From Methylobacter sp. (GTDB taxonomy: Bacteria; Pseudomonadota; Gammaproteobacteria; Methylococcales; Methylomonadaceae): DNA of 61,582 nucleotides. Below the pieces are notes generated by a model. It was not told where the DNA came from and searched no databases. It saw nothing but the letters and a program-made list of their open reading frames with translations. Shown here piece by piece: positions 16,078-23,807 of the stretch; the stretch's first letter is position 1; each line of letters begins with the position of its first letter. The position numbers and the translations under genes were made by a program. The stretch spans positions 1 through 61,582 of the forward strand of contig JAURZV010000037.1 in NCBI GenBank assembly GCA_030653175.1, in the 5' to 3' direction.

Positions 16078-16709
16078 ATATTTTCAAATAATAAATCTTT
16101 AAGGTCTTTACGATCCGCCCATTGCTCTTGTTCCAGCATCGGTTTGTCGTAGAATTTATCGACATGCCCGAGGCATAAAACCGCGAACGGCTGACTGTCT
16201 TCGGGCATGTTTAACAGGGTTTTCAGGGCTTCCGGTTCAAACATCGACACCCAGCCCAAGCCTATGCCTTCCGCTCTTGCCGCCAGCCACATGTTTTGTA
16301 TCGCACAGGCCAGTGATGCCAAGTCCATTTCCGGCAAGGTGCGACGGCCGAATATATACTGTTCCCGCTGTTCGCACAAGGCGGCGACCAGCACTTCCGG
16401 GCACTCCAGTATGCCTTCCACTTTTAGTTTCATAAACTCGTCTTCGCGTTCGTTTAATGCCTTGGCAGTGCGGATACGTTCCTGTTCGACCAGCGTGTGT
16501 ATGGCTTTGCGAAGCTCCAGGCAGCTGATGCGCATAAACCGCCACGGCTGCATAAAACCGACGCTGGGTGCATGATGCGCGGCATTAAGCAGGCGAAGTA
16601 ACAGCTCGGGATCGATAGAATCGGGCAAAAAATGGCGCATATCGCGACGCTCGTAAATGGCGCGATAAATGGCGGCGCATTCATCGTCAGAGTAACGGTT
16701 TTGGGTCAT
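16056..16709 (-). CDS. bluB: 5,6-dimethylbenzimidazole synthase BluB
   Basis: A 217-residue flavin enzyme of nitroreductase fold that fragments reduced FMN with oxygen to form 5,6-dimethylbenzimidazole, the lower ligand of B12. Recognisable blocks are YRAIYERRDMRHFLP, then AAHHAPSVGFMQPWRF, IRTAKALNEREDEFMKLKVEGI and RAEGIGLGWVSMFEP. These match BluB rather than general nitroreductases. Aerobic production of the lower ligand is therefore encoded here. The 3' end overlaps the 5' end of cobT. A strong hairpin (16715-16773) separates it from the rubredoxin reductase gene upstream. Confidence 0.92.
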   Translation of the reverse strand: MTQNRYSDDECAAIYRAIYERRDMRHFLPDSIDPELLLRLLNAAHHAPSVGFMQPWRFMRISCLELRKAIHTLVEQERIRTAKALNEREDEFMKLKVEGILECPEVLVAALCEQREQYIFGRRTLPEMDLASLACAIQNMWLAARAEGIGLGWVSMFEPEALKTLLNMPEDSQPFAVLCLGHVDKFYDKPMLEQEQWADRKDLKDLLFENIWNTPCR

Positions 16710-16714
16710 GTTAT

Positions 16715-16773
16715 AGGTAAAAGGCGAAAGGCGAAGGGCAAAAAGCGTTTTTTTTCGCCCTTCGCCTTTCGCC
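16715..16773. repeat. Hairpin AAAGGCGAAAGGCGAAGGGC
   Basis: The arms AAAGGCGAAAGGCGAAGGGC and GCCCTTCGCCTTTCGCC pair almost perfectly around a GC/T-rich loop with eight T. It could attenuate or terminate transcription between rubredoxin reductase and bluB. Related fragments (GCCTTTCGCCTTTCACC at about 15006; GGTGAAAGGCGAAAAAC at about 48416) make a dispersed repeat the better label. Confidence 0.6.
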
Positions 16774-16781
16774 TGGTTGTA

Positions 16782-17897
16782 TCAAACATTATACGGATGA
16801 ACCGCCTCAAAACCATGCACCTTGGCTTTGGTGGTGAAAACCGGCGGTGTCCAAGCGTCGACTGCCAAGGATGGCGGCCGAGACTGCTCCCGGCAGTCCT
16901 CGGCATTTCCTCCCTCCCTGGAGGTCAGAAGTGTCGCAATCGGTAGGGAACCGATGCGACCCTGTTTTTGTCCGGTCAGAAACTCCGCCAGCCATAAGGC
17001 CTGATTGCGTATCGGCAAAATAAAGGCATAGAGTTTCCCGTTCGGCAACTCGGCCACATCGCCCAGTGCGTAAATGGATTCGTCACTGGTCTGCATTTGC
17101 TGATTAACTTTGATGCCCCTGCCTATTTCCAGGCCTGCAAGTTCCGCCAATTCGGTACGCGGTTTAAATCCGCAGGCGACTATCAGGCCGTCAAACTCGG
17201 CCGTCACCTCGGTTCTTACGCAAACCTTGTCTTCCTCTTTGATGAATTCCTGTACCGCCTGATTTAGCAGCACCTTAACGCCGGAATCCTGCAACACCTT
17301 AAGCAGCAAAGCTGAATCCTCGGCCACCAGTTGACGCTCCATTAACCGGTCCATCGCATGAAACAGCGTAACCTTATCGCCCGCCGCCGCTAAATCGGAA
17401 GCTACTTCACAACCGATTAAACCGCCGCCGACAATCGCCCAGTCAGGGCGTTGGTTTTGATTTAAAAAGCCCTGTCGAAATTTACGCAAGGCTTTCAAAT
17501 CGACCAGACTGTTCAGGCTGAAAAACAGCTTTTCATACGGCCTGAATGGCGGCGGAATGAACGCGGAAGAACCTTGCGCAATGATCAGTTTATCGTATTG
17601 CAGCTCTTTTTCCTGGCAGGAACCGTTGATCGCAATGGATTTGTCTGCACGGTTAATGGCCGTTACTTCGGCGCCGCAAAGCACATTGATATTGTTTTCG
17701 CGCAGCTTATCAAAGGGTTTCAGAATGATGGATTGTTCAATATCGGGCTTGGTGAAACCACGGGACAACAGCGGACGGGAATAATAGCCGTCACGTTCCC
17801 TGGTTACCAGCGTAATCTCATCGTCGGCCGATAACGCGCGGTACTTCTCGGTAAAGCTGACACCGGCTACGCCTGAACCGATTATAACAATCTGCAT
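16782..17897 (-). CDS. Rubredoxin reductase (FAD/NAD(P)H), with an apparent in-frame repeat insertion
   Basis: A 371-residue pyridine-nucleotide-disulfide-oxidoreductase-fold flavoprotein. It starts with the FAD-binding VIIGSGVAGVSF, has a second dinucleotide-binding site WAIVGGGLIGCEVA around residue 154-167, and IYALGDVAELPNGKLY near 275-290. It should pass electrons from NAD(P)H to the rubredoxin encoded just upstream, serving an alkane-type hydroxylase or oxygen/ROS detoxification. Residues about 313-347 (between FLTGQKQ and AWTPPVF) have no counterpart in relatives as I remember them. They are encoded by DNA with two hairpins (16878-16903 and 16933-16960), so they look like a palindromic element translated in frame. 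The end KAKVHGFEAVHPY is family-like, so the frame is kept. Confidence 0.82.
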   Translation of the reverse strand: MQIVIIGSGVAGVSFTEKYRALSADDEITLVTRERDGYYSRPLLSRGFTKPDIEQSIILKPFDKLRENNINVLCGAEVTAINRADKSIAINGSCQEKELQYDKLIIAQGSSAFIPPPFRPYEKLFFSLNSLVDLKALRKFRQGFLNQNQRPDWAIVGGGLIGCEVASDLAAAGDKVTLFHAMDRLMERQLVAEDSALLLKVLQDSGVKVLLNQAVQEFIKEEDKVCVRTEVTAEFDGLIVACGFKPRTELAELAGLEIGRGIKVNQQMQTSDESIYALGDVAELPNGKLYAFILPIRNQALWLAEFLTGQKQGRIGSLPIATLLTSREGGNAEDCREQSRPPSLAVDAWTPPVFTTKAKVHGFEAVHPYNV

Positions 17898-17919
17898 ACT
17901 GTGCTCCGGTAAGGATTGA

Positions 17920-18090
17920 TTAGCCTAGCAAATCATATTCGCTTTTTTCTGCGCCGCATTCGGGGCAGCGCCAATCATCGGGAATATCTTTCCATAAGGC
18001 GCCCGGCGCAATGCCTGAATCAGGATCGCCTTCCGCTTCATCGTAAATATGGCCGCAAACGCCGCACTGGTATCTTTTGTAATCAGGCAT
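17920..18090 (-). CDS. Rubredoxin
   Basis: A 56-residue protein: [20 protein letters not shown] at the start, then [20 protein letters not shown], then [16 protein letters not shown]. Two CxxC pairs (Cys9/Cys12 and Cys42/Cys45) bind a single iron, and the DxxxGIxPGTxWxDIPDDWxCPxCG pattern is diagnostic. It sits 22 bases before the reductase gene on the same strand, so reductase and rubredoxin form an electron-transfer pair. Small, soluble, cytoplasmic. Confidence 0.95.
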   Translation of the reverse strand: MPDYKRYQCGVCGHIYDEAEGDPDSGIAPGALWKDIPDDWRCPECGAEKSEYDLLG

Positions 18091-18182
18091 AATTATTCCT
18101 TGTTTGATGTTTAAAGTACGCCTGACTTTAACAGGTCTATTTTAATTTTCAATCCGAATCTATAGCTTTCAGTCGATGGCTT

Positions 18183-19040
18183 TTAGTCTATAGCTTTCAA
18201 TTTATACAGCGCCGAAATATCTTCATCGCCGTAACCTTCCGCCATTAACCGCTCGTAATCGGCAATAGTCATGTCAATCAGCGTAGTCGATGCGCCGGTT
18301 TGTTTCGCCATGCTTTGGCAGATTTTCAGATCTTTATGGTGCAGCGCAAGTTTAAAGCCCGGAGCAAAGATGCCTCGGGTCATCGTGGAACCGCGATGCT
18401 GCAAAAACCAGTTGCCCGATGCGCCGCCGGAGATGACCTCGATCACTTTTTCCATCGGCAGACCCTGAGCCTGCGCGAAAGCCAGGGCTTCAGTCACCGC
18501 CTGATTGATGCCCGCGCCTATGATTTGATTAACCGCCTTGGTGGCTTGACCTGAACCGGTTGCGCCCATGTGCATAATGCAGCGGGTCATGGTTTCCAGA
18601 ACTGGCCGGGCTTTTTCCAGTGCATCAGCATCGCCGCCGACCATCATCGCCAGAGTGCCGTTTTTAGCGCCCTCAACGCCGCCGGATACCGGCGCATCAA
18701 GAAAAGCGACCTGTTTTTCGGCCAGCATAGCAGCGGCTTGTTTCGCGGTATCGCCGCTGACCGTAGACATGTCGACAGCGATAGTGCCGGGCTTGATGTT
18801 TTTAGCTATCGCCTCAATCATTGCCAGCACATCCTGATCGGCAGAGACGCAAATCAGCACTATGTCGACGTTCGCGGCGAGCGCCCCCGGCTGGTCAAAG
18901 GCTATGATATTCAATTCTTCGGCCAGACTTTGCGCCTTTGCCGCCGTGCGGTTATAAACGCCGGTTAAGTATCCGGCTTTGGCGATATTGTTCGCCATGC
19001 CGATGCCCATCGCACCTAGGCCGATCATGCCTGCTTTCAT
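18183..19040 (-). CDS. NAD(P)-dependent beta-hydroxyacid dehydrogenase (HIBADH / tartronate semialdehyde reductase family)
   Basis: Start at ATG 19040 (MKAGMIGLGAMG), preceded by GGGAAAATAAC, giving 285 residues. The Rossmann motif GLGAMGIGMANNIAKAG is at residues 6-22. The substrate motif DAPVSGGVEGAKNGTLAMMVGG and GATGSGQATKAVNQIIGAG contain the catalytic Lys region of 3-hydroxyisobutyrate dehydrogenase relatives; KDLKICQSMAKQTG follows. Candidate activities are tartronate semialdehyde (2-hydroxy-3-oxopropionate) reductase, 3-hydroxyisobutyrate dehydrogenase or succinic/glyoxylate semialdehyde reductase. The sequence alone does not decide among them, and no glyoxylate carboligase is near. 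Confidence 0.85.
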   Translation of the reverse strand: MKAGMIGLGAMGIGMANNIAKAGYLTGVYNRTAAKAQSLAEELNIIAFDQPGALAANVDIVLICVSADQDVLAMIEAIAKNIKPGTIAVDMSTVSGDTAKQAAAMLAEKQVAFLDAPVSGGVEGAKNGTLAMMVGGDADALEKARPVLETMTRCIMHMGATGSGQATKAVNQIIGAGINQAVTEALAFAQAQGLPMEKVIEVISGGASGNWFLQHRGSTMTRGIFAPGFKLALHHKDLKICQSMAKQTGASTTLIDMTIADYERLMAEGYGDEDISALYKLKAID

Positions 19041-19194
19041 GTTATTTTCCCGAGGTTGTTTAATACCGAAAGTGGGACGGAGCATGTTGTCACATCCCGC
19101 TTGGGCGTAAAAATGAGGTGGATGTGATCATTCCAATACAGGGTGATATTGATTTGACTGGGTACAACCACTAAACACATTAACCATCAACTAC

Positions 19195-19452
19195 CTACGC
19201 AGCATGTGACTGGTAAAACTTTAATCGCAAGCTATCGGCACAAAAATCAATGTCTTGTTCTTGCCATATAATGGAACGTCATTTATTCCCTATTTGTACT
19301 TGATTAAAAACAGCAGGATTCTTTAATAAGGTCATTACACCTTTTTCGATCAATTCTTTAAAATCGGCAATGATAGTGACATTATCGTCATAAGTTATTT
19401 TGATGCTGTAATTAGTTGCATTCGGCTCTATGGTTTTAATAATATAAAACAT
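19195..19452 (-). pseudogene. DUF2442 protein with an internal TGA stop
   Basis: Begins MFYIIKTIEPNATNYSIKITYD four bases after the stop of the DUF4160 gene. After FNQVQIGNK a TGA at 19279-19281 interrupts the frame. The same frame then continues RSIIWQEQDIDFCADSLRLK to a TAG at 19195, the normal end of DUF2442 proteins. Thus the gene is full length except for one nonsense codon, where relatives have Gly (GGA to TGA). DUF2442 genes are typically paired with DUF4160 genes in toxin-antitoxin-like modules of unknown activity. It may yield a 57-residue truncated product or be dead. Confidence 0.7.
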
Positions 19453-19456
19453 GGCG

Positions 19457-19692
19457 TTACTCCAATGGTTCAATAGCAACAGGTGGCTGCATGTTTTTAC
19501 AAAGATCCCAATCGTGCGATAACTCTTCCTGGTGTAAAGCTGTCCATTCTAAAACCATTGATTTAACGCGCTTAGGCGCATCGCCTGTTATGACCAGCTC
19601 ATATTCGCCGTATTCTGCGTGGAAATGCGGGGTGCATGGTCATCAAAAAACATTTTGATTAGAATGCCGTAAAACATGGAAATTGTTGGCAC
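19457..19692 (-). pseudogene. DUF4160 protein, single-base frameshift
   Basis: GTG start at 19692 preceded by AGGAG. The first part reads VPTISMFYGILIKMFFDDHA and the continuation in the next frame reads HFHAEYGEYELVITGDAPK, ending MQPPVAIEPLE at 19457. One base is missing in the C run near 19630 (HAPPHFHAEYGEYE is the family signature). The total length of 236 bases fits a 78-residue protein minus one base. It is immediately upstream of, and was probably translated with, the DUF2442 gene, which is also broken. Confidence 0.7.
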
Positions 19693-19754
19693 GATGTTCT
19701 CCTAAAATCATCGTTTCAATCGCAGCTATGGTTAGTCTGGGGCAACCGCCAAAA

Positions 19755-19866
19755 GCCGGACGGGGCAACATGCCCCATCCGAAACGTTTTGCGTTGGACA
19801 CGTAGCCACTCAGCTTAGACATCACAGAAACGTTAGGAACGGGGTTGCAAACCCCGTCCCGCTTGG
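19755..19866. repeat. 112-bp double-palindrome repeat, copy A
   Basis: Two hairpins, GGACGGGGCA...TGCCCCATCC and GGAACGGGGTTGCAAACCCCG, joined by a conserved linker containing CATCACAGAAACGTTAGGAA. Further copies in the same orientation are at 20096-20208, 20846-20958 and 23967-24079. Its right end provides the C-terminal codons and stop of the small gene at 19833-20006. Confidence 0.85.
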
Positions 19867-20006
19867 ACTTTTAAGTCACCCTCCGCCGTTATGGCAGGCT
19901 GCTCATCCATTAACAGACGAACTCTCAGACGAACCCCATCCGGCACCGTGTCGGGAATTCGGATGGTGTGCCCATGGGCAATGGTTTCAAATTCGATAGC
20001 TTGCAT
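19833..20006 (-). CDS. Antitoxin-like small protein with repeat-derived C terminus
   Basis: Preceded by AGGAGAAAAACT. Encodes 57 residues beginning MQAIEFETIAHGHTIRIPD, a pattern of small antitoxin-like proteins that normally precede PIN-type toxins. The native part runs to about AEGDLKV. The last residues (QAGRGLQPRS) and the TAA come from the 112-bp repeat (copy A), so the original C terminus and any partner toxin are lost. Family membership is inferred from the N-terminal pattern only. It may be a decaying gene or still make a DNA-binding-like stub. Confidence 0.5.
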   Translation of the reverse strand: MQAIEFETIAHGHTIRIPDTVPDGVRLRVRLLMDEQPAITAEGDLKVQAGRGLQPRS

Positions 20007-20095
20007 AGTTTTTCTCCTGTTTTTAAAGGATGTGCCGATTCGTCAGCTATTTCTTCGCTTCCAATCTGAAGTTTGGAAGCCATGGATTCACTAAA

Positions 20096-20208
20096 GCCGG
20101 ACGGGGCATGTTGCCCCGTCCGAAACGTTTTGAGTTGGACATGTAGCCTCTTCGCTCAGACATCACAGAAACGTTAGGAACGGGGTTGCAAACCCCGTTC
20201 CGCTTGGA
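20096..20208. repeat. 112-bp double-palindrome repeat, copy B
   Basis: Same architecture and orientation as 19755-19866. It ends 12 bases beyond the stop of hicB, outside any gene, and is well placed as a 3' hairpin for the hicAB transcript. Confidence 0.85.
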
Positions 20209-20220
20209 ATTTTAGGCGCA

Positions 20221-20631
20221 TCAAACCGACGGGTGGCGCTCGACATACTCCAGGGCCGCTTTCGCTAACAGGCCGGAACGGGTGTCTCCAAAACGGATTG
20301 CAGCTTGGTCGATAGCGGTCAAAACCCGCTCCGGCAGGGTGATATTCACACGTTTGGCTTTGCCAGACAGCTTGGACAAATCCACTTCCACAACGGCCCA
20401 AATCCAGCCTGCAAACTCGGGGTCTGCTTGATGCTTGGCAATGGACGAGGCTTCTGGAATAGGCTCGCCGTCTTCGATAACCGATTCCATCCACAATTCG
20501 ATGGCTTCCTTGGCGTTGCCTATCGCTTCATCCAAGGTATCGCCTGCCGAAAAGCAGCCCGGCAGATCGGGTACAACTACCCCATACGCATGGGCTTCAT
20601 CGCCTGATTCAATTGCAATCGGGTATCTCAT
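20221..20631 (-). CDS. hicB: HicB-family antitoxin
   Basis: A 136-residue antitoxin. The N-terminal degenerate RNase-H-like domain reads YGVVVPDLPGCFSAGDTLDEAIGNAKEAIELW, the HicB hallmark. The C-terminal part KRVNITLPERVLTAIDQAAIRFGDTRSGLLAKAALEYV is a ribbon-helix-helix-type DNA-binding region, so it can autorepress. The start overlaps the stop of hicA by 4 bases (ATGA), the usual toxin-first order of hicAB. Copy B of the 112-bp repeat follows directly. Confidence 0.9.
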   Translation of the reverse strand: MRYPIAIESGDEAHAYGVVVPDLPGCFSAGDTLDEAIGNAKEAIELWMESVIEDGEPIPEASSIAKHQADPEFAGWIWAVVEVDLSKLSGKAKRVNITLPERVLTAIDQAAIRFGDTRSGLLAKAALEYVERHPSV

Positions 20632-20810
20632 TTCAAATCCGCCTGTTTCAATAGTTTATTCACCAGTCCATTTCCCAAATCCTTGCGCGGGTGCGGCACA
20701 CTGACATGCCCGGACTTGGCGGGGTGCGTAAACACATGATGCGAGCCTTTGACGCCTCGCAAAACCCATCCGTCATTTTGCAACCGCTTAATAAGTTCCG
20801 CGCTATTCAT
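20628..20810 (-). CDS. hicA: HicA-family mRNA interferase toxin
   Basis: A 60-residue double-stranded-RNA-binding-like toxin. The fold pattern is typical: MNSAELIKRLQNDGWVL, then the catalytic-His motif GVKGSHHVFTHP, then VSVPHPRKDLGNGLVNKLLKQADL. HicA cleaves mRNA and is neutralised by HicB encoded next. The pair appears intact, in contrast to the broken small genes around it. Confidence 0.9.
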   Translation of the reverse strand: MNSAELIKRLQNDGWVLRGVKGSHHVFTHPAKSGHVSVPHPRKDLGNGLVNKLLKQADLK

Positions 20811-20845
20811 GGTGTGTATTATACCTACTTTAGGCCTACCTTAAA

Positions 20846-20958
20846 GCCGGACGGGGCATGTTGCCCCGTCCGAAACGTTTTGCGTTGGACACGTAGCCAT
20901 TCAGCTTAGACATCACAGAAACGTTAGGAACGGGGTTGCAAACCCCGTTCCGCTTGGA
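20846..20958. repeat. 112-bp double-palindrome repeat, copy C
   Basis: Same unit as 19755-19866, same orientation. Its right end is fused in frame to the short gene at 20924-21013, again providing the residues RGLQPRS and the stop codon. Confidence 0.85.
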
Positions 20959-21013
20959 TTAATTTGTCGCTGGGGATTTGCTTGATTTCATCGATAATTT
21001 GTTCTTGCAGCAT
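20924..21013 (-). pseudogene. N-terminal stub of a small regulatory/antitoxin-like gene, ended by repeat
   Basis: Encodes MLQEQIIDEIKQIPSDKLIQ followed by AERGLQPRS and TAA from the 112-bp repeat. The N terminus (IIDEIKQIPSDKL) resembles small antitoxin-like proteins that usually continue for 50 or more residues, so the rest has been removed. At 29 residues it is unlikely to act. It lies just downstream of speA on the same strand. Confidence 0.5.
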
Positions 21014-21031
21014 GATAGCCTTACTTTTATG

Positions 21032-22870
21032 TTATTTTTCCAAATAAGTATAAGACGTCAATCCCGCAATCAGCTCCTGCTCATATTCCTGCCGTTGCTG
21101 CTCGCTAAGATCGCTGTTAGCCAGTTTTTCCCGGTAGGCGGTTTTCAAATCTTCGCTGTTGATATGCACATAGTCCAGCAGGTCATCGACATGTTCGCCT
21201 TCATGCAGGTCATAAAAATGGTAACCCTTATCGTCGAGTTTTATGTTGATGGAGTGGGTATCGCCAAACAGGTTGTGCATGTCGCCCAATATTTCCTGAT
21301 ACGCGCCGACCATAAAAAAGCCGATCAGGTACGGCTCATTACTGTCGATTTCATGCACCGGCAGGGTTTTTTCGATATTCTGCCCGTCGATGTATTGGTC
21401 GATGCGGCCATCGGAATCGCAGGTTAAATCCTGGATAACGGCGCGGCGCGTGGGCTGCTCGTCCAGCCGGTGGATCGGCATGATTGGGAAGATTTGATCG
21501 ATACCCCAGATGTCGGGCATGGACTGGAACAGCGAGAAATTGCAAAACACCTTGTCGGCCAGTTTCTCGTTCAGCTCCTGCAATATCGCGGCTTCGCTTT
21601 GATTGTTGGGATTCAGCTTATTCTGAAGCTGGCGGCACAACAGCGCATAGTTGTTCTCCGCCTCAGCCAGTCCGGTAATGCTCAATTTGTCCTGGGTAAA
21701 CCGGGCTCGGGCTTCCGATAAATCGAACTGCGCATCGTGATAATGCTCGACCAAGTTGTGCGGTTCGGGCAGGGCTTGCAGCTCGGTGTGGTTGGTGTAA
21801 ACCGATTCTATATCGGTCACGTTGGTGATCAATACCGCATGATGGGCGGTCAGCGCACGGCCCGATTCGGTGATGATGTCCGGCTGCGGAACCTGTTTTT
21901 CGGCGCAAATATCGGCAAAACTGCGCACGATATTCTGGGCATATTCATCCAGGCTGTAATTGATTGACGACTCGCGCCGTGAATGGCTGCCGTCATAATC
22001 CACGCCCAGCCCGCCGCCTGCATCGACGATCTTGATCCCGGCACCCAAACGGTGCAGTTCAACATAAAACTGTCCGGCTTCTTTCAGCGCTATTTTGATG
22101 TCATGAATGTTGGCGATTTGCGAGCCCATGTGGAAGTGCATCAGTTTCAAGGTGTCCAGCAAGCCCGTTTGCTTAAGACGCTCGACCAGCTGCAACACTT
22201 CATGGGCATGGAAGCCGAATTTGGATTTTTCGCCGCCGCTGTTTTGCCATTTTCCGGCGCTGATGCTGGACAGCCTGATCCTGACACCCAGTTGCGGCTT
22301 AACATTCAGGCGCGCCGCTTCTTCGATAATCAATTCCAGTTCCAGGGGTTTTTCAATGACCAGATAAAGATTCAGGCCCATTTTCAGGCCGATCAGCGCC
22401 AAACGGATATAAGCCCGGTCTTTGTAGCCGTTGCAGATCACCACGCCTTTATTGGACAGCGCCATAATCGCAAGCAATTCCGGCTTGCTGCCCGCTTCGA
22501 GGCCGATGTTGTCGGCCGCCAGAATGCCTTCAACCACCTTGCGTTGCTGATTGACCTTGATCGGGTAAACCGGCGTGTAACGGCCTTGATAGTCATTACT
22601 GAGGCAGGCTTTTTGGAAAGCGGAAGACAGCTGAGTCACGCGGTCTTTTAAAATATCGGTAAAACGCACCAGCACCGGCAAGGACAGTTTTTTGTCGTTT
22701 AGCGATTGGGCAATTTCGTACAAATCCAGTACCACGTCCTTATCGGAACTGGGCTTTACAGAAACATGCCCGTCGGCGTTGATAGAAAAATAGCCTTGTC
22801 CCCAGTTGTCTATCGCGTAGGTTTGGGCGGATTGCCCGATCGTCCGGGTTTTGCTTTGATTTAAATTCAA
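21032..22870 (-). CDS. speA: Biosynthetic arginine decarboxylase
   Basis: A 612-residue PLP enzyme of the alanine-racemase-fold class converting arginine to agmatine for polyamine synthesis. The PLP lysine is in YPIKVNQQRKVVEG near residue 102. Other signatures are HFHMGSQIANIHDIK, the glycine-rich VDAGGGLGVDYDGSHS, and NFSLFQSMPDIWGIDQIFPIMPIHRL near residue 470. Length is slightly below E. coli SpeA (658), which has an extra N terminus. Start taken as TTG 22870 with GGAG upstream; the next ATG is deep in the protein. Divergent from speE, sharing an 88-base intergenic region. Confidence 0.93.
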   Translation of the reverse strand: MNLNQSKTRTIGQSAQTYAIDNWGQGYFSINADGHVSVKPSSDKDVVLDLYEIAQSLNDKKLSLPVLVRFTDILKDRVTQLSSAFQKACLSNDYQGRYTPVYPIKVNQQRKVVEGILAADNIGLEAGSKPELLAIMALSNKGVVICNGYKDRAYIRLALIGLKMGLNLYLVIEKPLELELIIEEAARLNVKPQLGVRIRLSSISAGKWQNSGGEKSKFGFHAHEVLQLVERLKQTGLLDTLKLMHFHMGSQIANIHDIKIALKEAGQFYVELHRLGAGIKIVDAGGGLGVDYDGSHSRRESSINYSLDEYAQNIVRSFADICAEKQVPQPDIITESGRALTAHHAVLITNVTDIESVYTNHTELQALPEPHNLVEHYHDAQFDLSEARARFTQDKLSITGLAEAENNYALLCRQLQNKLNPNNQSEAAILQELNEKLADKVFCNFSLFQSMPDIWGIDQIFPIMPIHRLDEQPTRRAVIQDLTCDSDGRIDQYIDGQNIEKTLPVHEIDSNEPYLIGFFMVGAYQEILGDMHNLFGDTHSINIKLDDKGYHFYDLHEGEHVDDLLDYVHINSEDLKTAYREKLANSDLSEQQRQEYEQELIAGLTSYTYLEK

Positions 22871-22910
22871 CTTTATTAACTCCGTTGTGCCGTGAGATGC
22901 CGAATTCTAA

Positions 22911-22916
22911 TATAAT
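22911..22916 (+). promoter_or_regulatory. Candidate -10 box of speE
   Basis: A perfect TATAAT 43 bases before the speE start, in the divergent speA-speE gap. No good -35 hexamer lies at 17 bases; TTGTGC at 22885-22890 is 20 bases away, so this is only a partial promoter match. Confidence 0.35.
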
Positions 22917-22958
22917 GCCCGCTTATTTATTCGTTTATTTTTTTCAGGAATTCACATC

Positions 22959-23807
22959 ATGAACCCATCTGAATGGTTTACCGAGCAACTCCCGGAGGCT
23001 GGATCAGCCTTTTCGTTGAAAATTAAACAAAAGTTGCACGAGGAGCAGTCCGAATTTCAACACCTTGAAATCTATGAAACTGAAACCTTCGGTAATTTGA
23101 TGGTGATTGACGGTTGCACGATGGTATCAACCCGCGACAACTTTTTTTACCATGAAATGATGAGCCATCCGGCGTTATTCACTCACCCCGATCCAAAAAG
23201 GGTGTGGATTATCGGCGGCGGCGATTGCGGCACGTTGAGAGAGGTGTTAAAGCATCAATCGGTAGAACAGGCGGTACAGATTGATATCGATGAGCGGGTA
23301 ACGCGTCTGGCGGAAATTTATTTTCCCGAGTTGTGCGAATCCAATAACGACCCAAGAGCCGATTTGAAATTTATCGACGGCATTAAATGGGTAAAGGATG
23401 CCGAGCCGAATTCGGTGGATATTATTATCGTCGACAGTACCGACCCGGTTGGCCCGGCTTTAGGCTTGTTCAGCGAAGATTTTTACCGAGACTGCTTTAA
23501 CTGTCTGTCGGAAAACGGTATGGTCATACAGCAAAGCGAGTCGGCGCTGTACCACATGAAGCTGATCGGCGAAATGCGCGATGCGATGAGCACAACCGGA
23601 TTTAAGCATTTGCAGACTTTGTTCTTTCCGCAATGCCTGTATCCTTCCGGCTGGTGGAGCGCTACGATTGCCAGCAAAGGCGATTTGAGCAAGTTCAGGG
23701 AACAGGATAGCGCGAACAAGCCGTTCGACACGACATACTACAACGTCGATATACACAAAGCGTCTTTGGCGCAGCCTGAATTTGTTAAAAAAGCGTTTAA
23801 TTTATAA
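22959..23807 (+). CDS. speE: Spermidine synthase (polyamine aminopropyltransferase)
   Basis: A 282-residue enzyme that moves the aminopropyl group of decarboxylated SAM to putrescine. It begins WFTEQLPEAGSAFSLKIKQKLHEEQSEFQHLEIYET, the standard SpeE opening. The nucleotide-binding motif WIIGGGDCGTLREVLKH is at about residues 82-98, the gate/active site reads IIVDSTDPVGPA around residue 155-166, and the end contains FPQCLYPSGWWSAT. Preceded by CAGGAATTCACATC. Together with speA (divergent) this gives two steps of polyamine synthesis; agmatinase or the adenosylmethionine decarboxylase are not in the window. Confidence 0.95.
   Translation: MNPSEWFTEQLPEAGSAFSLKIKQKLHEEQSEFQHLEIYETETFGNLMVIDGCTMVSTRDNFFYHEMMSHPALFTHPDPKRVWIIGGGDCGTLREVLKHQSVEQAVQIDIDERVTRLAEIYFPELCESNNDPRADLKFIDGIKWVKDAEPNSVDIIIVDSTDPVGPALGLFSEDFYRDCFNCLSENGMVIQQSESALYHMKLIGEMRDAMSTTGFKHLQTLFFPQCLYPSGWWSATIASKGDLSKFREQDSANKPFDTTYYNVDIHKASLAQPEFVKKAFNL

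Noticed and set aside
16710-19194. Search for a cobalamin riboswitch upstream of the cobalamin genes
   Set aside because: No B12-box-like sequence was found on the minus strand before bluB, rubredoxin reductase or the dehydrogenase gene.
21983-22651. Long plus-strand open frame opposite speA
   Set aside because: Antisense shadow; speA is conserved in full on the other strand.
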